Positions 1-12,374 of a stretch of 64,000 nt of DNA are shown piece after piece. How positions within the stretch are numbered: position 1 is the first letter of the stretch; each line of letters begins with the position of its first letter. Below the pieces are notes generated by a model that was not told the origin of the DNA, ran no database searches, and worked only from the letters and a program-made list of their open reading frames with translations. The DNA is from Diphasiastrum complanatum (taxonomy: Eukaryota > Streptophyta > Lycopodiopsida > Lycopodiales > Lycopodiaceae). The stretch is from assembly GCA_029204225.1 (NCBI GenBank), contig CM055097.1:70026982-70090981 (forward strand), given 5' to 3'. Both the position numbers and the translations under genes were made by a program.

Positions 1-35
1 CATTTTCTTAACATTTGAGGCACTTTGAAAAATGC

Positions 36-185
36 AAAAAAAATGCGACACTGCATTTTTACTCGCAATTCCTGATAGGCAAAAAAATGCAAAAAATGTG
101 ACACTGCATTTTTACTAGGAATTCCTGATAGTCAAAAAATGCAAAAAACGCGACACTGCATTTTTACTTGAAATTTTTGACAGTG
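36..185. repeat. Three tandem copies of a ~52-bp AT-rich unit
   Basis: The motif ctgcatttttact recurs at 51, 104 and 156, a period of 52-53 bp, and is followed each time by a variant of aattcctgatag. A diverged version of the same sequence lies at 26341-26448, so this is a dispersed repeat rather than a purely local duplication. It directly precedes a broken Copia gag on the opposite strand and may be part of that element's non-coding sequence. Confidence 0.7.
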
Positions 186-384
186 TCACTGTAAGAGAAA
201 CAGTGTCGGATTTTGTAGTGAGAGAAAATTCACAACACTGTTGTCAAACTCCGTGTATTTTTGCAGATTGTGTAAAAACACTTGTAATTCTGCAGACTGT
301 GTAAAACATGGGAGAATTCGCATAACTGGATAAACAATTGGATGAAGATTAAAAACCGATTAGTCGATTAGTAGGAAGGAAAAT

Positions 385-975
385 AATCCAACACATCCTT
401 CACAGCTTTAACATCATCGTTGAATGTCATGTTAGGCGTCCTCATGAGTATTGACCTCAGGCTGTAGTAAGTAGATGGTAGAGATTTTATGAAGTGTAAG
501 AACTACTGCTCCGGTGTGGAATCACATGATTCTGATTTGCAGCTGCCAATTGATCGAAGATTGCTTTCATCTTCCCTGCATGCTTGTAAACATTGTCGTC
601 CCACTTCATGTTCAAAAGCTGATTGTTGAGATGCAAGATCTCTGCGCTTGTCATGCGCTCATGTTTGGCTTGTAGCCTTTCCCACATTTCGTGGCTGGTC
701 TCGCAATCCACGGTGGTCATCATGATGTCTTCGACAGAGTGATTAGAGCCATTGCTCTATCGTTCTTCTTTCTCCATTCAGCTGAATTCTGATGTGGTCT
801 TACTTCAGTACCATCCACTACGCTCCATAGGCCTCCTCCTCTAAGTAGCATCTTCATTTTGTGTTTCCAGACAACGTAGTTGTTGCCATCGAACACGCTT
901 ACAACCTTTTGTTGTAGGTTCATTGTCATTTTGTCCTTAATGCTAGTCTACAACGCTTTGATATCACTGAAGCGA
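385..975 (-). pseudogene. Ty1/Copia gag fragment, frameshifted
   Basis: Read on the minus strand, 929-720 encodes a gag N-terminus with the motif FDGNNYVVWKHKMKMLL. After a frameshift near 720 it continues with HEMWERLQAKHE and LHLNNQLLNMKW (723-487). After another shift near 490 it reads LHFIKSLPSTYYSLRSIL. These are the consecutive blocks of plant Copia gag (DUF4219/UBN2-type). A TGATATCAAAGC sequence at about 975-964 is a degenerate form of the usual TGGTATCAGAGC primer site. Zinc knuckle and pol are missing, so the copy is truncated and dead. It resembles the gag at 14.4-15.9 kb but is a separate copy. Confidence 0.8.
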
Positions 976-1887
<912 letters not shown>

Positions 1888-2276
1888 GAGTGAGCGCTCT
1901 AACCACAAGTTATCATCTTGTAGGCATTTTGTTGTAAATAGTCAAGTTAAGTTTTTGAATCGATTAGTTAGTCATCAACGAACTCAGCTAAAGACTGATT
2001 TGCGCTCACTAATTTGGGGCAGCTTCAAGCTCTTGTACTCAGTTTTGATTATTATCATAGTGCATTTTTGGGTCTACACTACTATTTTGTTCTATTGCGC
2101 ATTGTAGTTATTCGATCCATCTTGAACTTGCTTTGCTGGTAACTACCGCACTTCTGATTCACTTTATCTCCATCTGCTCACCACTTCTGCTGCTCACCAC
2201 ATTTTCACTGATCTTCGACTTGATATCCGAACATCTGTTTCTATCAGAGCTCTACTAATATGATATTAGTCGATCA
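1888..2276 (+). repeat. Direct duplication, copy 1 (LTR-end-like)
   Basis: This block is repeated at 2552-2917. Both copies share the TAGGCATTTTGTTG start region, a GAATCGATTAGTTAG core and an end resembling a retrotransposon LTR/primer-site junction (here TGATATCCGAACATC). Copy 1 carries a short insertion around 2009-2025 relative to copy 2. The pair may be LTR ends of a collapsed element, but the 275 bp between them hold no recognisable coding sequence. Confidence 0.6.
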
Positions 2277-2551
2277 GTGGAATGTGGTGAGCAGCAGAGA
2301 TAGTGCTCCTTGGTGAACTAATATGTTGCCATAGACTTTGTCCTGCAGTAAACCAAAGAAATTACCCTTGTGCTTTGGTTGTCACAATAGATGGACGTTG
2401 AATGTGACTAGAAAAAATTGATATCTGCAAGGAGGTTCATCAACCAAATTGCCTCCTTGGTAGCATTTGTGGCAGTTGTAAAATCCGATTCTGTGGAGGA
2501 TGATGCTATTGAGGTCTGGCTATTACATGAGATTGGACTACTGATCTATGG

Positions 2552-2917
2552 GAGTCAGCGCTCTGATCGGGTTATCATCCTGTAGGCATTTTGTTGTAAA
2601 TAGTCATGTTAAGTTTTTGAATCGATTAGTTAGCCATCAACGAACGCAGCTGAAGACTGATTTGCGCCAGCTTCAAGCTCTTGTACTCAATTTTAATTAT
2701 TATCAGAGTACATTTTTGTGTCTACACTACTATTTTGTTCTATTGCGCATTGTAGTTATTCGATCCATCTTGAACTTGCTTTGCTAGTAACTGTTGCACT
2801 TCCGATCCACTTCACCACCTGCACCACTTCCGCTGCACCACATTTCCACCGATTCCTGACTTGGTATCAAAGAATCTGTCTCTATCAGATCTCTACTAAT
2901 CCAATACCAGTCGATCA
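2552..2917 (+). repeat. Direct duplication, copy 2 (LTR-end-like)
   Basis: Second copy of the block at 1888-2276. Its end reads TTGGTATCAAAGAATC (around 2860-2875), closer to the TGGTATCAGAGC primer-binding sequence of plant LTR elements than copy 1. That supports the idea of a retrotransposon LTR followed by its primer site. Confidence 0.6.
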
Positions 2918-3371
2918 TCTTTGAATCCACCAAAATCCTACACACACAATTTCAAAATCACAAATTGATAGTTAAAGACACAGGACCAAAAGCATAATAG
3001 CCAATTGCCACATGGTTTTTTTAAGCCTTTGTTTGTACCATCATGCGTTGCTAGGCTTCACTTGATATGTGGAATGTACTATAAGGTATGATTTTGAAAC
3101 CAAGAAATTTATTTACCACATATTTTCATGATTTGTTTTCATAGATAAGTAATGAGTGATAAGATATTTAGGTGACTTGTTTTGAAGGACAAAGTTAGAG
3201 TTAGAAGACATTTGGATGACTTGTTCCTAAAGATATTTTTTGTACAGCAGGACCATTCAGAAAATTTGATGATATTGTTAAAAAGGACAAATGTAAAATT
3301 GTGATTTAATTTGATACAGGACTATTTCATGTGGCATGAATTTTGTGCACATTTTCACATTGATACACGTG

Positions 3372-3373
<2 letters not shown>
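2918..3373. other. No gene seen
   Basis: AT-rich sequence with no supported coding region or repeat. Confidence 0.4.
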
Positions 3374-3428
<55 letters not shown>

Positions 3429-3438
3429 ATATATATAT
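3374..3438. repeat. (TG)n followed by short (AT)n microsatellite
   Basis: A TG run from 3374 to about 3426 followed by a short AT run. Confidence 0.97.
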
Positions 3439-4346
3439 AAACTTGGCCAACTTGAACACATAATATTGCCTATTGTAAAGCAATGCTAGAAAAAAGTCTT
3501 ATTTTGTAATAAATATGAGTAGTAGGCGTAGTCAATGGAATGTAATGTGAGTCCAAGTTGAGCATTAAATTGATTTGCATACCAAATGCCTTCCCATTTT
3601 TGTTTGAGCATGAAGTTCAACACTTGGTTCTTACTTGGTCTATGATGGTTAAATTCAGCATGGACTAGAATGTAACTAGAGAGGAGTAGCTAGAATCAAA
3701 TTATACATATAAGATCAACATAGTTTGCACTACCATTGTTATGGCTGTGTTGGGACCTTCCATTTCACGATGAAATGGCAAGGAGAGATGCCTCGTATCT
3801 ATGAAGCTCTAGGTGCCTTGGTGCCGGTGGGCTGTCAGCCACAAGATTTTCTTTGTTTTTTTGAATGACTGCCCGAAGTGCCACATCATCGGGCAGCATA
3901 GAATAATATCCCATAATCATTTCTAGGAGTTTTCCAGTAAGTGGGAACTGGCCCTTCTCGACATGAGCCCTTCTCACATGAGCCCGCGAAAGGGGCACCG
4001 ATGCCTATGCCCTGGAAAAATGGTCGTCGGTGCCCGGGACACGGGCGACACTGCCCAAGAACACGGGCACAGTGCTTCGGATGTCGAATGTCACCGCTCA
4101 GGGCATGTAGGTGTTGCTGCCCAGTACGCGTGGGTGCCTAATATGCGTGGGATGTGGCTGCCTGGGACACGGGAGCCACTGCCCCGAACTAGGACGCTCG
4201 GGTGGTGCCCAGGACGTGAGCGCTCAGATGCCCGGGAAAAAATGTCGACAATGCCCGTATGACACCACAGAAGGTTTTCCCTGAGCACCTGTCCATTCAG
4301 GCAGGGCCCGGGCAACTACGCCATGTGGCACCCACCCATTGGGCCA
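3439..4346. other. No gene seen; GC-rich stretch with scattered GGGACACGGG-type motifs
   Basis: From about 3930 to 4340 the base composition is clearly more GC-rich than the surroundings. Short words such as cccgggacacggg and gggacacggg recur irregularly. Overlapping frames are open on both strands, as expected of GC-rich non-coding DNA, and none has a recognisable domain. Confidence 0.4.
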
Positions 4347-4609
4347 GGGCTAAACATCAATCACCTATGGAGCCAAATGTCAAACACGTGTGGCCCCATG
4401 CTCTAAAGCCTAAGCGGGAGAGATGGGGAGAACAGGGCTAAACATCAAGCACCTATGGAGCCAAATGTCAAACACGTGTGGTCCCATGCTCTGAAGCCTA
4501 AGCGGGAGAGATGGGGAGAACAGGGCTAAACATCAAGCACCTATGGAGCCAAATGTCAAACACGTGTGGCTCCATGCTCTAAAGCCTAAGCGGGAGAGAT
4601 GGGGAGAAG
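4347..4609. repeat. Three tandem copies of an 88-bp unit
   Basis: The word taaacatcaa starts at 4351, 4439 and 4527, an exact 88-bp period. The copies differ by only a few bases, so the array is recent. The unit contains tcaaacacgtgtgg (an E-box/G-box-like CACGTG) and a gcgggagagatggggag stretch. Confidence 0.95.
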
Positions 4610-5175
4610 AAGCAAGAGGTGATCGCACCACCACCCTTGGATGGTGTATGCACCATCCATGACTCGTCAATAATCGTGCAGAATACGCTCATCCCTGCAT
4701 ATGTGGGTGTTTAGAGTTGTATAGTGTGTATTTATGTGTGTGATGATTCTTGGATCATGTGTTTACAAGTGGGTGGAGAGTTATCCTTGTATGTTCTTGT
4801 TCTTTGCAAATTCTTTTTGTGTATATTTTCAGATTAAGCTGGAGTTGGAATGTTACAAATGCACACACAAGAGAGGTTGACACAAAGAACTTTGTAAGTA
4901 CTTTTCTTTCTGCAATGGATAAGAAGTCACCCAAAACCCTTTGAAGTAATGACCAGAAATTTCAGCCCATGCTAGATATAGAAATCCATTAGATCAACCC
5001 TCACAAGCACTGGTTAGAACTTAATCATCCCTACTGAGAAGCAAAATCCTCCCTCACCTCAGGGAATTAGTTCAGCAGAGAATAGTTTGTGAGGTTGTAG
5101 CATAAACCCACTTAAAACAGTTGTGTGATTGAGATATACAACCTGATACAAATTTGTCACGCATGTTTTCTTTGA
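4610..5175. other. No gene seen
   Basis: No supported coding sequence; ordinary AT-rich intergenic DNA. Confidence 0.4.
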
Positions 5176-5312
5176 ATTTCCTTCAATGATAAGAAGCCAG
5201 GTGCATGGAAGGGCCTAAAGGAGAAGCTTGAGAGTAAGGCTTTAGATTTCCTTCAATGAAAAGCCAGGTATATGGAAGGGCCGAAGGAGAAGCTTGAGAG
5301 TAAGGCTTGTCT
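5176..5312. repeat. Tandem duplication, period 70 bp
   Basis: atttccttcaatga begins at 5176 and again at 5246. The two ~68-bp copies share the word aaggagaagcttgagagta. Confidence 0.9.
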
Positions 5313-5987
5313 TAGAGTCGAGACAATATTATAATCTCCAAAGGCAGGTAGCTTGTAGCGCTAGTTTTCATTGCTGAAGCATTCACCTAAATGGAGACTA
5401 TCGAGGCCATGCGATAAGCAATGACAGAAGGACGAACTGATCCTTAAGCGCTTGTCATAAAGGAAAATTCATCTACATGTCTCCTATTGAATTTATGTCC
5501 TCCAGCTTCTAAGTGTAACGGTTAAGAGAATCAGACAAGTGCCAATCAAGCTCCAGATAAAGGTCCTGTATGAAATCAACCAACATGCTGCCACGCACGA
5601 CACTCTGACAATGTCTAATCCTATGATGTGCTTGACAATTTCTGCAATCATGGAATACGAAGATTTAGATCCGCAGATTTGAATATGGGGGAATGTTGAA
5701 CGTCGTAAATCACTAACTCCAGCAAATGAAAAAGCCCACATATCTTCAATATATACAGATTCAGAAAATTTTAGAGGAGGATACTTCTGACGAAGCTCAG
5801 GTAAGTAATTTGAACTGCCCCGTCCATTTCCACAAAAAGCACAAATTCAAAAAGCACAAATTCTAGGCCCCTGCAGAATGTCGAATGTTGAATTCTGCAG
5901 AGGTGCAATTGAATAGACCTTCCTCATCTAAAATCCAGCCATTTTTCAAACCAAACCCAATAGATATTACCTCTACGGTTTAAACTC
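5313..5987. other. 3' flank of the LUL gene; no gene recognised
   Basis: This lies directly downstream of the LUL stop codon (minus strand) and probably includes its 3' UTR. A minus-strand frame at 5741-5493 is open for 82 codons but resembles nothing I know. Confidence 0.35.
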
Positions 5988-7371
5988 TCATCCACCAGCC
6001 TGTGTCGAGTCTTTATACAAAGGATCATAGCTTGTAGATTCTATCTTGTTGCGAAGTTGGTTGGCCTCATTTCTAGGGACTTTGATTTCAAGCAGCCGCT
6101 CCACCACACATCTGCAAATAGGGCAGCGGTTTGTTTGAATCCTCAAAACTTTTGCACATTCGCTGCACATGCACTGCACACAGTTGATCCGTTAAAATTA
6201 CCAAAGTAAAAAAATGCAGTCAACTCCTAACCCAAAGTTATTAAACCCATTTTGGATTGTATGAAAAGAGAATACACAGTAGACTAATGTTAAATTGATA
6301 TACAGAATCTTTCAGGTTTTCTGCTTCTGGCAAAGTACTATGCAAGAGGTTTGAACTTCCATTATATGTCCCCCTGCTTGCGTAAAAAAGTTGCCTGCTA
6401 AAGTCGTTCCTGATTGAGCAACCCCACCGAGAAGTAAGAAGAACAAAAAACCTGCCTAAACAAAAATTTTGTGCACAGATAATATAAGCAGTCAACTTGC
6501 TTAACTTCCAACTAGTGGCACAAATTGGAAACTAGATCTTACCATGTGCCTGCAAGGCAAAACTGTCGTGTCCCTTGGCTCTGACATGCAAATCACACAC
6601 TCTTTTCCAGAGTCATTCCCATCAATGCCACCATTGCTGGTACTGTTCTCAATTCCATAGATTTCCTGTAATTCATAGCGAATGCCATCAACCCAAATGA
6701 TCTGCTTAGCGACTCTAACACAATATTCTCCTTCCTTGCGTTCAATGACTGCATGTGTTGTTTGACAATGCACCCATTTTGGAAGGGGTGCACCGAGAGG
6801 CTCATTGCTCCTTGAAGGAGCATCAGGAGGAAGATCCCTTGGCACAGTCTCTGTCCTTACAACAAGAGCATATATTTCATGTTCGCCCTCCTTCAGAAGC
6901 TCATCCTCATCAAACAGAGATAGGTTGACACCAGTCCCAACTGCCTGCCTGAACCTTTGGCCCAGTCCCTTTTCAAAAGCCACCTGTACTGGTCTGAAAG
7001 CATCCGGCTTGACTGGAGTCAAACTGCAATTTACTCCTTCTTTAGCCAGGAAAAATATGCAAATACTGCATGCCAAAAGCACAGAGAAGTAAGCTTAGCG
7101 TGTATTGCATTAAATACATATATTATTGACCTTTTCCTTTGCATGGGAGCTCATATAAAACCAGCAGGAAAATATTTTCTTGAAATCTAAACTTCTCTCA
7201 ATTCAATTGGTCCAAAAATCATGACAAATAATCAAGCCAGCAGAAAGATGAACAGCAAAATTTGTAAAAGGCAGATATACTTGGAGATTCCGACGAAATG
7301 TATTCAGGATAATCAACCTCTTTGGTTGGTTTCTAAAGTTGCATTTATTACTATTGTGTGTGTGTGTGTGC

Positions 7372-7440
<69 letters not shown>

Positions 7441-9022
7441 TTTCATTTCTATGAACATCCATATTAAAGGGCTGGATAATGAACATAATCTAATCAGAAG
7501 AATGGGTTAGCGGTTACAAGGTGCATTAATGGATGATGAAGATAATATAAAATCCATACAGTCAAGTCAGTCCACAGACTAATAATAACCATATGGAAGA
7601 GAAATGGGTAGGTTGAGAAACGAAATAGCTATTCTCAACTAGAAGGGGCAGTCATGATCTGTACATATTCAGCCAAAAAGCTGCAAATCTAAGTTCATAT
7701 TTATGTCCTTCCGAATTGACGATATGAGTGAAAATCTGTATAATGTAGACAAGATAGCCATATGGTGACCCCGTGAAAGAAAATGATCAATGATACAATG
7801 AGAATCTAAAGCTTTGAAATGTGAGAAAAAACAGAGTATAGCCCCCTGTAACACATTCTTTCTCTGATTTCAACAGTTACTACTTTGAGATGACCTACCC
7901 AAATCATTTAGATTCAGCATCTAGATATGTTGCTACAGAGATTCTCCAGCATTGGCAATGAGTAATATAGCTGAAAAACAATGTAAATTAAATCTTTGAT
8001 AGCATACATATCTACTAGCAAAGTGTAGATTTGAATCTTTGATATTAACATACATATCTACTTCCAAGGTAACGAATCAAAGAAGCTTTATCGACTGTCT
8101 TTGTCTTCAGAGACGACTCCCATACATTTGAAAGTTGGATCATATCATCCATATCATGCAAGGATCATATTGGTTTGATGCAAATGTAATGATTGGTCAA
8201 TCAAGTTAATAGACAACACAATTAGAAGCAAGCACGGTTTAAAGAGAGAATTGATGATACAAACAAAAACTCAAACTGAATATAAGCAAAACATGAAGAA
8301 AGAAATCTCTTCTAACTTACGCTTGAATCTCTCTAAATGGCTTATTTGATTGCAAGCATTTTGTGCGTATTTTATCGAATCCCATTGCATGCGCTTAGAA
8401 CATTATTGAAAATGCATCCAACATGCACAGCAACTAAGAAAATCTATACAATGACCAAGCTTCCTGAAAACTACTCAGCATATGAGAAAACTCAGAGTTT
8501 CAAATTATGATAGCTGCGAGCCTAACAATCTACTCTTTTCATTTTCCAACGCAAAACTAACCTGCCAGGTAGAGTGGCATCAAACGAGAAGGCCACCAAA
8601 TGATGGCCTGGGTTTGCCTCATCCTTCTCCAACCTCAGTGAGGCCTTCTTCAGATTGACATCATTTTTTATTGTATTTGCTTTTTGATGCTCTGCAACAG
8701 CTGGAGTTTGGGGCAAAGCAGATTGAGTTGAAACTGGAGGAGGCATCAACGGCCTAAATCCTTGAGGCACGCTGATAAGATACTGTCCATTGCTGGGCAT
8801 GTAGTTTGATGGATAGAACTGACGGCCAGCAGCAGAAGGAACTGCTCCACTGTGATTGGGAGGATACAAGTAGCGAAGCGGGTGTCCATTGGGACTATAA
8901 GGAGTGAAGGGAAGACCAGAATGAGAAGCAGGGTAACTGGGAGGGATCGGGCGTCGTGGAGAATCTTCAGGTGCAGGCTGCTGTGTCCTACTATGTCTCC
9001 GACTGCTAGGCCCAATCCCCAT
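5988..9022 (-). CDS. LUL: LOG2/LUL-type RING-HC E3 ubiquitin-protein ligase (three exons)
   Basis: Exons on the minus strand are 9022-8562, 7065-6543 and 6173-5988. Donors are GTTAG and GTAAG, both acceptors end in CAG, and phases join exactly to give 389 residues. Residues 1-7 (MGIGPSS) fit an N-myristoylation signal, as in LOG2. Residues 17-105 are rich in Pro/Tyr/Ser. A DAR2-type domain spans about 115-290 ([43 protein letters not shown]). The RING is C310, C313, C325, H327, C331, C334, C345, C348 (C3HC4). A tail of about 40 residues follows, somewhat longer than I expect for the family. Family knowledge: these ligases sit at membranes and ubiquitinate substrates; Arabidopsis LOG2 acts with GDU1 in amino-acid export. 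The substrate here is unknown. The gene looks intact. The exact paralogue (LOG2 or a LUL) cannot be fixed by eye. Confidence 0.93.
7355..7439. repeat. Compound microsatellite (TG)n(CG)n(TG)n(AG)n in LUL intron 1
   Basis: TG at 7355-7370, CG at 7371-7386, TG at 7387-7418, AG at 7419-7439. It lies within the first intron (8561-7066) of the LUL gene. Alternating purine-pyrimidine runs of this kind are Z-DNA prone, and the array should be length-polymorphic. Confidence 0.97.
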
Positions 9023-10145
9023 TGATGCAGTTACAGCTTTCGATCGGCTGCCCTTGATTTGAATGACCAGACAAAATTTAGATCACCCCACGGCAATAAT
9101 CACCTCAATGCAGCTTCCTTCTTTCAAATGACTAAACCACCTTCTGTTCTCATCGAATGCAACCTATCAAAATGTTATCTGATCATTCCTCTGATGCTTC
9201 AGAATCAATTTATTGCTGCTTCGTTTCTATAGCTGGAATTACTTCTAGTATGTAAGTTGTTCTACCAGAATATTAATTTCAAGGAGACATAAAGTGAGAT
9301 TTCCGTAGAGCAATTAAGCCAGCATTTTTTGCTTCCATCTTCAGAGCAATAAAACTGCTGGCACAAGCCTACCCTGTGCCGTTTCAGCCAGCTTTCTCAG
9401 ATTTGCCGTACCTTCACATCATCTATCTAAATCAACATTTAGTTGTCTTTGGAACAGAAACCGCCATGGTCTTTTCAATGTAGCTCTACCCAACTCAACT
9501 CTCTTGCCCATTGCCATCCCAAACAGAAATAAAAATAAATCTATGAGCACGTTTCCTTCATAAAAAAGAGCAGGCTGAAGGACACAGCCTGCGATCAGGA
9601 CAAAAGGTCTTTACTATTGATGCTCTGCATAAAATTCTGGCCTTTAGCAGAATTAGTCCACAACAAATTTTCTTAATCACAATTTACAATAAGTACACCC
9701 CATAGCTACATCGAAATTCAGTATGAACCAGCAGACGCAACAGAGCCCACGATCACATCATCCCACGAACCAGAAACGCCTGTCTTGCACACAGGACACA
9801 CTTACGGGGTTCCACAGCCTCGCTGCTGGCCCCTCACGCCTACAGCTATAAACAGAGCAAGACCTACAGCTACCGATTTCACAAGAGGAAGCGACACGCC
9901 ATACTTGTCTTTCTCAGTCAAACTCTCTCCGAGTCTCTCTCTGGGTATCACCTCGGTGGTGCGAGGCCATGAGAAAACAGAGAAAAGAAAAACCAAAGAA
10001 AAGGAAAACAGAGAAAAGAGAAAAGAAAAGAGAGAGAGAGAAAGGGAGATGCCGCTTGGAGGAAGACACGGCGCAAGGCAAAGGCACGAGGACAAAAGGA
10101 CATCCGTAAAAGAGAAAATTCTAAAGACAAAAGAGAGGAATGGAT
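9023..10145 (-). promoter_or_regulatory. LUL upstream region: 5' leader and probable promoter
   Basis: No other gene is visible upstream of the LUL start codon. Between about 10050 and 9967 the gene's sense strand is almost pure pyrimidine (CTCTCT and CTTTT runs), a composition common at plant transcription starts and 5' leaders. A TTTATAG sequence lies near 9855-9845. The transcription start and any leader intron cannot be placed from sequence alone. The frames open on both strands here come from the purine/pyrimidine bias. Confidence 0.4.
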
Positions 10146-10310
10146 AATCCCTTGAATATGAATGCAAATTTACACAAAGGGAATGGAAAATCCCTTGAAT
10201 ATGAATGCAAATTTACACAAAGGGAATGGAAAATCCCTTGAATATGAATGCAAATTTTGACAAAGGGAATGGAAAATCCCGTGAACATGAATGCCAATTA
10301 CACAAAGGGG
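10146..10310. repeat. Tandem array, 3.8 copies of a 43-bp unit
   Basis: The word tcccttgaatatgaatgcaa starts at 10148, 10191 and 10234, and diverged at 10277: an exact 43-bp period. The first three copies are nearly identical and the fourth is degenerate. It lies about 1.1 kb upstream of the LUL start codon. Confidence 0.95.
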
Positions 10311-11439
10311 CCTTTCATTTGCCGAGGACGAGGACGGTAGCTTGAGGCGAAGGTGAGAATGTCTCATTTGCTCACACTTTTCCAAAAAGATGTGTTAATT
10401 TAATAAACTTGTAAGTGGAAGGTTGAGTAAAACAATTAGTCGAATGATTAACTATATTCTTTTTTGGTGAGATGAGTGCAAATTATTTTAAAAAATCGAG
10501 GCACTCATTTCAGGAAATATAAAAAAGCAAATAATGGAATTCACATATGACATATGATCAACTCATGATCTACACTCTAGAGTAGATGAACTAATAAAAG
10601 GTCATTATGCAGAGTGACATTTAGCTTTACTTGAAGAAGTTAAATAATGCACAATGAACAAGAACAAGCCAAGGAGGGACCAGGGTCCATTCTATTGACT
10701 TAACACAAACCAAAATCAAGGTCACATCATTAAACTAGGCACATAGGGCCCACTTTACATGTTCTATGACATTACCACTTACGCACCATTACTAATTGTA
10801 CGTAAGGGGGAAGCCATTCTACATGACCTATTACCTACAATCCATCGAGCAGAATAAATGTGGCCAATTTTCCCATGTTTTTGACAATATAATTGTTGTT
10901 GTTAACCATAAGGTGCATTTAGACGCACAATGTGAAAACTTATCACCAAATTTCTTGTTGACGATTCAAGAGTTAAAATAGATGTAGAGTAACATTTAAC
11001 ATTGTTCCAAAAGTAATTTATTATGATTGTATTGAACTAATAATGTGCTCAATTTAAAGCATCAAACATTTAGGTTTTTCATGAATTTAGAAAATGTGCA
11101 TTTAGAAGTGTATTGGTGAGTCCTTTTGTTGAGCTACGATAACAAAGAAATGAGAGGATGAGATGAGCATTTCCATATTATGTCAAAAGACTCACATTAT
11201 CAAGTTAAATGTGTTGCGAAGATATTGACTGAAAATCACAACCAAGGAAGGTCAAAAAATTCCATCCTAAAGGGCTCCATAATTTCTATATTCCAATAGG
11301 TTCAAATTCTATAGAAGAAAGGCTCCATATTTTCAAGTTCAATACATTACAATCAATCAAACTACAAAGTAATAACTATTTAGCAATATCATAGTGAATA
11401 ATGGACGTCCCCAAACTCTATATCCATTGTCCCATCTTA
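10311..11439. other. No gene seen
   Basis: AT-rich intergenic sequence with no coding region, array or LTR that I can support. Confidence 0.4.
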
Positions 11440-12374
11440 GCTATTTGAGTTGGCACACAATTAAAATTTCTTGTAGATCCAATTTATTGCTGCTCTGCAT
11501 GCTATTGAACAACCACTTGTCACGGACTTATTGTCATGTTTGCAACTCGCCCAACTTGCATCATTGTAATGTTGCATCTTGAATTCTTCTTTGGCTTTGT
11601 AGGCAAATCCCATATTTTGGGTTCCTTTTAGATACTGCAGTATGCATTTTGCCATCAGCCAATGTGCCATACCAGGGTTAGAAGAAAACTAACTTAATAA
11701 GTAGACAGAGAATGCTAGATCGAGTCTAGTGCAGGTACATGAGACTTCCGATCAGGTTTTGATATGGTATTTTCTCCATCTGATGTCTCTCTTCTTTTGT
11801 GCTTGGATAGTCTTGCTTCGACAATCTGGCTCCAGCTATCATTGGTGTGGCTTTTTCTTTGGAGTCAATCATTCGGTACTACTTCAATACTTTTTCTACA
11901 TACTCTGATCGATTCAAGTGCATGAGCCTCCTTCGGTCTCTTTTGATTTGTAGCCCTAGACATTTTTTCGCTTTTCCTAAATCTATGGTTTCATAACTTG
12001 CAGATATCTGACTGTATTGTTGATTAACATCAAACAATTTTCTATTATCAAAGAGTCATCTACAAAAATTGTTAGAATCACAAATTTATTTTCTATACTC
12101 TTTATATATACATTACAGTCAAGTGTTGTAGGAGTAAATCCTAGGGACTTTAGAAGATTGTCGAGCTTCTTGTACCAAACTCGCGATGCTTGCTTGAGAC
12201 CATTGATACATGGGTGTAGCCGACAGGTGTACTTCCAATTGTTTGGATCTTCAAATCCTCCATCTTGACCATAGGTGAGTATGTGTCAAAAGTGTCAACA
12301 CCATACTTCTACGTGTAGCCTTTGGCTTTGTAGCGTCGACACTTCCATCTGACCTTAGTTTTCTTTTGTGTGGC
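11440..12374 (-). pseudogene. Ty1/Copia reverse transcriptase to RNase H remnant
   Basis: Read on the minus strand, the high end begins with a degenerate RT start (RYKAKGYT, then KYGVDTFDTYSPMVKMEDLKI). A jump leads to the later RT block resembling SKHRVWYKKLDNLLKSLGFTP. At 11670-11461 there is the RNase H region (AKCILQYLKGTQNMGFAYKA, then HYNDASWASCKHDNKSVTSG). There are stops, frameshifts and an internal RT deletion. Position and orientation fit the 3' half of the Copia copy whose gag-protease lies at 14401-15962, with Gypsy sequence between the halves. Confidence 0.8.

Noticed and set aside
3763-4315. Several overlapping frames in the GC-rich stretch
   Set aside because: Frames open on both strands at once in GC-rich, motif-repetitive DNA; no recognisable protein.
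9785-10167. 120-codon frames on both strands upstream of LUL
   Set aside because: Produced by the purine/pyrimidine-biased leader region; Lys/Arg/Glu-rich on one strand and Phe/Leu/Ser-rich on the other.
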